Shown: piece by piece, positions 6,440 to 9,929 of the stretch | How the letters are laid out: every line of letters starts with the position of its first letter | How positions within the stretch are numbered: the stretch's first letter is position 1 | NCBI GenBank assembly: GCA_020201015.1 | Contig: JAIVHN010000194.1 | Span: 1 to 9,929, forward strand | From: Spirochaeta sp. | GTDB lineage: Bacteria; Spirochaetota; Spirochaetia; DSM-27196; SLAA01 | Direction: 5' to 3' | Length of the DNA stretch: 9,929 nucleotides | Position numbers and translations under genes: made by a program | Notes under the pieces: model-generated | Seen by the model: the letters and a program-made list of their open reading frames with translations, nothing else | Databases searched by the model: none | Told to the model about the DNA's origin: nothing

Positions 6440-7422
6440 GCACCACGTTAACAGCGGGCCTCTCTCCCCACATAAAACGTCGCGACTCAGTTCCACGGGT
6501 AATGTGGGCGGTTTCTATCGCCCTCATTCCGGTTCTTGTCGCTTCGGTAACGGTTTTCGGGCCGCGAGCACTCCTGGTGCTCGCGGTTGCCGTATTTTCC
6601 TGCGTGTTTACCGAGACATTCGTACAAGCATTTTTGCTCAAAAAGCCGGTAACTATTTCAGACGGCTCGGCAGTTGTCACCGGGCTCCTCTTGGCCTTTA
6701 ATATTCCTGTTAGCATTCCACTTTGGATGGTTGCCGTTGGCGGTTTTGTTGCCATTGGCATAGGAAAAATGGCGTTTGGTGGAATTGGTAATAACCCCTT
6801 CAACCCGGCGCTTGTTGGTCGTGCCTTTATGACCACGAGTTTTGCCGCACCTATGACAAACTGGCGCTTGCCACTTGTCTTTGACGGAAGTACCGGTGCC
6901 ACCCCTCTTGGACTCATTGCAAACTCAGCCGAAACCGGAATGTCGGCACTGCAGTCTGATCTTCCCGGCTACTTCAATATGTTTATTGGAAATATTGGTG
7001 GAAGTCTGGGTGAGACCAGCGCTTTAGCCATAATGATAGGTGGCGTCTTTCTTATTGCGCGGGGACTCATCGACTGGCGTACGCCTCTGTTTTTTCTTGG
7101 TTCATTGGCAGCAATTACTGGCATATTCTGGGTCATTGCTCCAGGTAGTTACGCCGACCCCTTGTTTCATGTCCTTGCCGGTGGCGCCATGATTGGTGCC
7201 TGGTACATGGCAACCGACATGACCACAAGCCCCATGTCACGCAACGGACGCATTGTTTTTGCAGTTGGTGCTGGACTTCTCACCGGAATTATCCGTTTGT
7301 TTGGAGCATTTCCCGGCGGTGTTTCTTACGGCATACTTATTATGAACGCCTTGGTACCGGCTATTGACAGTCACATCCGACCGAAGCGATTCGCGCAAGG
7401 GGCGCTTCATGAAAAAACTTGA
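6436..7422 (+). CDS. rnfD: Rnf complex subunit RnfD, membrane flavoprotein
   Basis: RnfD is an integral membrane subunit, related to NqrB, that forms part of the ion channel and carries FMN bound through a phosphoester to threonine. The 328-residue product is almost wholly hydrophobic, with about nine to ten likely helices, starting with RVMWAVSIALIPVLVASVTV (21-40). Family signatures are GIGNNPFNPALVGRAF (116-131) and the flavin site STGAT (152-156), where Thr156 is the expected attachment residue. A DMTTSP loop at 261-266 is also conserved in the family. The start is a GTG at 6436 overlapping the rnfC stop (GTGA) with only a weak GAG-type ribosome site, so translation probably depends on coupling to rnfC. 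The open frame continues upstream, but that part lies inside rnfC and does not resemble RnfD. The end overlaps rnfG by 14 bases. Confidence 0.96.
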   Translation: MSTTLTAGLSPHIKRRDSVPRVMWAVSIALIPVLVASVTVFGPRALLVLAVAVFSCVFTETFVQAFLLKKPVTISDGSAVVTGLLLAFNIPVSIPLWMVAVGGFVAIGIGKMAFGGIGNNPFNPALVGRAFMTTSFAAPMTNWRLPLVFDGSTGATPLGLIANSAETGMSALQSDLPGYFNMFIGNIGGSLGETSALAIMIGGVFLIARGLIDWRTPLFFLGSLAAITGIFWVIAPGSYADPLFHVLAGGAMIGAWYMATDMTTSPMSRNGRIVFAVGAGLLTGIIRLFGAFPGGVSYGILIMNALVPAIDSHIRPKRFAQGALHEKT

Positions 7423-7978
7423 ATCAACGTTCATCAATATGTTCGTTGTGCTTAGCCTTATTGCCTTGGTGTCGGCTGCTCTATTGTCGTTTACCTATGG
7501 GAAAACGTCAGTCGTGCGCGCCGAGGTAGAGCGAGAACAAGAACAGAGCGCCCTGGCCGAGGTGTTAACGGATTTTGACAACTCACCAGCTGGAGAAGCT
7601 TTCACGCGTGAGGAGTATGGGCTGCAAAAACTCTATCCTGCCACGCGCAACGGCGAGAGAGTCGGTATTGCCGTGCGCAGCGAAACACAACGAGCATACG
7701 CAGGTTCCATGGTTATGCTGGTCGGGTTTAATGCGCAGGGTGTCGTCACTGGTGTGCAAGTGCTCAACCATGCAGAAACGCCAGGATTAGGCGCTCGGGT
7801 AACCGAAGACGAGTTCTTAGGTCAGTTCATTGGAGAGGATTTGCACGAGTTTAATTTGGCGCTGCGCTCCAACGGGGGCGAGGTCGATGTAATTACTGCT
7901 GCAACCATTACGAGCAGTGCGGCTATACACGCAATTCGAACGGCGTTCGAAGCCGCGTTTGATGGGGAAGAAGAATGA
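7409..7978 (+). CDS. rnfG: Rnf complex subunit RnfG, periplasm-facing flavoprotein
   Basis: RnfG, related to NqrC, carries covalently bound FMN on the outer face of the membrane. The 189-residue protein has a single N-terminal membrane anchor (about 8-28), a coiled charged segment (38-50) and a globular FMN-binding domain. HAETPGLGAR (121-130) is a family signature. The flavinylation site is DVITAATITS (160-169), with Thr166 the expected attachment residue. It reads TAAT where many homologues read SGAT or TGAT; small residues are tolerated there. The enzyme that attaches the flavin (ApbE) is not encoded in this window and should lie elsewhere. The ATG at 7409 has GGGG six bases upstream and lies within the end of rnfD. 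The ORF could be read from further upstream, but that portion is rnfD coding sequence. The stop overlaps rnfE (ATGA). Confidence 0.95.
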   Translation: MKKLESTFINMFVVLSLIALVSAALLSFTYGKTSVVRAEVEREQEQSALAEVLTDFDNSPAGEAFTREEYGLQKLYPATRNGERVGIAVRSETQRAYAGSMVMLVGFNAQGVVTGVQVLNHAETPGLGARVTEDEFLGQFIGEDLHEFNLALRSNGGEVDVITAATITSSAAIHAIRTAFEAAFDGEEE

Positions 7979-8670
7979 GTACTACTCCAAGTTTGCGACA
8001 TGAGCTCACCAAAGGCTTTCTCAAGGAAAACCCGATTTTTGCCTTGCTGCTCGGAATGTGTCCTACACTCGCTGTAACGACATCCGCTATCAATGGATTA
8101 GGAATGGGGCTGGCAACCATGGCGGTGCTCCTTGCAGCAAACACTGTTGTCTCCGCCGTAAAGAACCTCATTCCGGAAAAGGTGCGCATACCGTCGTACA
8201 TCGTAATCATTGCAAGCTTTGTAACCGTGATCGATCTCAGCATGGGCGCGTATCTCCCTGATTTGCATGCAGCCCTTGGAATATTTATTCCGCTTATTGT
8301 TGTGAACTGTATAATCCTTGGTCGCGCCGAGGCTTTTGCTTCCCGCAATACCATCTTGTACTCCTTAGTAGATGCAGTTTCTATGGGCTTGGGTTTCACG
8401 TTTGCGTTGACCACGCTTGGCTCTATTCGGGAAATATTGGGGTTCGGAACGCTATTCGGCTCCCAGATAATTTCTGAGTCTTTTCCCGGGATCTCAGTTT
8501 TTATCTTGCCGCCAGGGGCATTCTTAGCACTTGGCTTCCTGGTGGCTGGGGCGCGACTTTTGACTGCACGGCTTGAACGTGCGGCAAAAGCCAGGAAGGG
8601 GTTTATCACAGCGGCAGAAGCAGCAAAAGCAGCCGCCCCCAGTAGACGCCCCCAAGGAGCTGAAGCATGA
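7975..8670 (+). CDS. rnfE: Rnf complex subunit RnfE, integral membrane subunit
   Basis: RnfE is a six-helix membrane subunit of the NqrD/RnfE type. With RnfA it forms the inverted-repeat core, where cysteines from both proteins hold a [2Fe-2S] centre within the membrane. Here these are C29 in LLGMCPTLAVT and C112 in VVNCIILGRAEAF. The 231-residue protein has six hydrophobic segments between about 20 and 195. After them comes a basic, Ala-rich cytoplasmic tail (about 196-231, with ITAAEAAKAAAP) that is somewhat longer than usual for this subunit. The ATG overlaps the rnfG stop and GGGG lies seven bases upstream. The end overlaps rnfA by four bases. Confidence 0.96.
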   Translation: MSTTPSLRHELTKGFLKENPIFALLLGMCPTLAVTTSAINGLGMGLATMAVLLAANTVVSAVKNLIPEKVRIPSYIVIIASFVTVIDLSMGAYLPDLHAALGIFIPLIVVNCIILGRAEAFASRNTILYSLVDAVSMGLGFTFALTTLGSIREILGFGTLFGSQIISESFPGISVFILPPGAFLALGFLVAGARLLTARLERAAKARKGFITAAEAAKAAAPSRRPQGAEA

Positions 8671-9239
8671 ACTATTTTGTAATTTTTCTTGGTGCTATGC
8701 TCGTGAATAACATTGTCCTTGTGCAGTTCCTTGGCATTTGCCCCTTTCTCGGCGTCAGCTCCCGCATATCTACCGCTATTGGTATGGGACTTGCCGTTAT
8801 GTTTGTTATGACCATAGCAACAATTGCGGTGTACCTCATTCAAGTATTCCTTCTCGTACCACTGTCACTTGAATTCTTACAAACGGTAGCCTTTATTCTT
8901 GTTATTGCGTCACTGGTGCAGCTGGTGGATATAGTGATGAAGAAAGTCAGCCCTCCTCTGCATCGAGCTTTGGGTGTGTTTCTTCCTCTTATCACTACCA
9001 ACTGTGCTATACTCGGCGTTGCGCTGCTTGTCATGAATCGAGAGTATAATCTACCAGAGAGTATTGTGTTCGCCATTGCCAGTGCATTAGGCTTTGCTCT
9101 TGCTTTGTTCATTTTTGCAGGACTCCGCGAGCGACTTGAGCTATACGATGTACCAAAGGCTATGCAGGGAGCACCCATAGCTTTGGTAACGGCCGGTCTC
9201 CTGGCACTTGCCTTCATGGGATTTGCCGGACTCGCATAA
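8667..9239 (+). CDS. rnfA: Rnf complex subunit RnfA, integral membrane subunit
   Basis: RnfA is the partner of RnfE (NqrE type), a six-helix protein inserted in the opposite orientation. The 190-residue length is typical. The two cysteines that should bind the shared intramembrane [2Fe-2S] centre are C25 in FLGICPFLGV and C113 in TTNCAILGVAL. The start MNYFVIFLGAMLVNNIVLVQ is characteristic. AAGGAG (8654-8659) lies seven bases before the ATG, which overlaps the rnfE stop (ATGA). It is the last gene of the operon. No convincing intrinsic terminator with a T-run follows; a five-pair stem at 9243-9267 has a long loop and no T-tract. Confidence 0.97.
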   Translation: MNYFVIFLGAMLVNNIVLVQFLGICPFLGVSSRISTAIGMGLAVMFVMTIATIAVYLIQVFLLVPLSLEFLQTVAFILVIASLVQLVDIVMKKVSPPLHRALGVFLPLITTNCAILGVALLVMNREYNLPESIVFAIASALGFALALFIFAGLRERLELYDVPKAMQGAPIALVTAGLLALAFMGFAGLA

Positions 9240-9320
9240 CACCACCCCATTTACACTAGAGAGGGTGCCAACAGCAGGCCCCTCGTACACTCATTAACAG
9301 CCCCGGTTGTTTCGCATAGG

Positions 9321-9349
9321 GTGACATCCGGGTCAAACTCAAATACTAT
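9321..9349 (+). promoter_or_regulatory. Likely promoter of the DUF4914-type gene
   Basis: GTGACA (9321-9326; five of six -35 bases) and TACTAT (9344-9349; four of six -10 bases) are 17 bases apart. Transcription would start at about 9356, only about 16 bases before the ATG, leaving just room for the AGGAGG ribosome site (9362-9367). This suggests the gene can be expressed apart from the Rnf operon. The rest of the 9240-9371 gap shows nothing clear. Confidence 0.4.
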
Positions 9350-9371
9350 GTCCAGCAGATCAGGAGGGTTC

Positions 9372-9929
9372 ATGAAGAAAGAAAAGACGACCAAATACGA
9401 GTTCTTGCTTGAAGAAGAAATTGCCAAGGCTTTGTCTTCACCGCAGATTATTGTACCGAAAAGCCGGTTCGAAATGCTTGATATGGCCTTTGGCGGTGCA
9501 GGAAACGACTATTATGAGGTCGAGTATGATGTTGCTGGCCGTGGTTCAGTGCTTGAGGCTACTGTTGCGCGCTGCAAAAACGCCGCTGCGGTTAACTTCG
9601 TGGAGCCTTACATGCGCCGCCGTGATCCAAATGCTATGCTTATTGCAGACGAACTGCCGACCGATAAGAAGCACTACAGGGACCGTTTTCAGAGTGAGTT
9701 CGATCCGGTAAGGACAGAAACACTTGGCTGGCTTGCGCAGCAGAAGGAGCTGATCGTTCTACCCTTTATGTCCGGGGACGCAAAAGTTGGCACGCCAACC
9801 TTGCTTATTGCTCCCAGCAATGCCGGATTCTTTGTGGCAGGACTGGCCGACCTTCAAGGTTTCATTCCGGCCGACGAGCTGCAGAAAGGCTTTGAGCCCG
9901 CCGCCATCATATATCTCGCCCCGCCCTTC
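9372..9929 (+). CDS. DUF4914-type protein, N-terminal part (cut by window edge)
   Basis: The first 186 residues of a larger protein that runs past the window. It matches my memory of the DUF4914 family, proteins of roughly 600 residues or more with no established function. Seen here: a charged N-terminus, VPKSRFEMLDMAFGG (28-42), EVEYDVAGRGSVLEATVARC (49-68), YMRRRDPNAM (80-89), a region ending LIVLPFM (127-133) and LLIAPSNAGFFVAGLADLQG (144-163). No signal peptide or membrane helix is visible, so it is probably cytoplasmic. AGGAGG lies four bases before the ATG. It follows rnfA on the same strand after 132 bases with a promoter-like sequence between, so it may or may not belong to the operon. 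The family call rests on recalled sequence resemblance, not a search. Confidence 0.75.
   Translation, partial: MKKEKTTKYEFLLEEEIAKALSSPQIIVPKSRFEMLDMAFGGAGNDYYEVEYDVAGRGSVLEATVARCKNAAAVNFVEPYMRRRDPNAMLIADELPTDKKHYRDRFQSEFDPVRTETLGWLAQQKELIVLPFMSGDAKVGTPTLLIAPSNAGFFVAGLADLQGFIPADELQKGFEPAAIIYLAPPF

Noticed and set aside
9243..9332. Possible terminators after rnfA (stems 9243-9247/9263-9267 and 9302-9306/9328-9332)
   Set aside because: Only five pairs each, loops of 15 and 21 bases, and no T-run follows.

Overview
The window (about 50% G+C by eye) looks like chromosomal DNA of an anaerobic bacterium. A spirochaete of the Spirochaetaceae type is the best guess, at moderate to low confidence. 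The reasons are the Rnf gene order rseC-like-BCDGEA (shared with Bacteroidetes), a relaxed Phe-Ser-Ser-Cys lipobox on a large M30-like lipoprotein, and a DUF4914-type gene, a family I recall from spirochaetes and clostridia. There are no tRNA or rRNA genes, CRISPR arrays, insertion sequences or phage genes.

Left arm (1-3356, minus strand). Reading leftwards from the divergent promoter region there are four genes: a small two-helix membrane protein with a possible PH-like domain (3356-2817), an HD-domain phosphohydrolase with a possible N-terminal zinc-binding knuckle (2766-1861), an M30-like zinc-metallopeptidase lipoprotein (1753-83), and the first 28 codons of a further protein whose ATG overlaps the peptidase stop codon (86-1). 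The first gene has a near-consensus promoter whose predicted start of transcription falls on its GTG codon, so it may be leaderless.

Divergent control region (3357-3699). About 340 bases hold no gene. They contain a perfect 16-bp tandem duplication carrying two TTGACA boxes on the minus strand, a strong plus-strand promoter (TTGCAA-17-TATAAT), and a roughly 150-nt untranslated leader. The leader can form two hairpins, the second covering the Shine-Dalgarno sequence of the first Rnf-operon gene.

Right arm (3700-9239, plus strand). This is a complete Rnf operon: an RseC-family protein, then rnfB, rnfC, rnfD, rnfG, rnfE and rnfA. Start and stop codons overlap from rnfC to rnfA, so translation is probably coupled. 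The products form the membrane ferredoxin:NAD+ oxidoreductase. RnfB carries the iron-sulfur wires, RnfC the flavin/NAD site plus two clusters, RnfD and RnfG the covalently bound FMNs, and RnfA and RnfE the membrane cysteines for the intramembrane [2Fe-2S] centre. Electron flow from reduced ferredoxin to NAD+ is coupled to outward pumping of Na+ or H+; the sequence does not settle which ion.

Right end (9240-9929). A 132-nt gap with its own likely promoter precedes the N-terminal 186 residues of a DUF4914-type protein that runs off the window. I found no clearly new multi-gene system. The points most worth following up are the possible leaderless promoter with its 16-bp duplication, the leader hairpins of the Rnf operon, the alternative zinc-knuckle start of the HD protein, and the DUF4914 gene beside Rnf.
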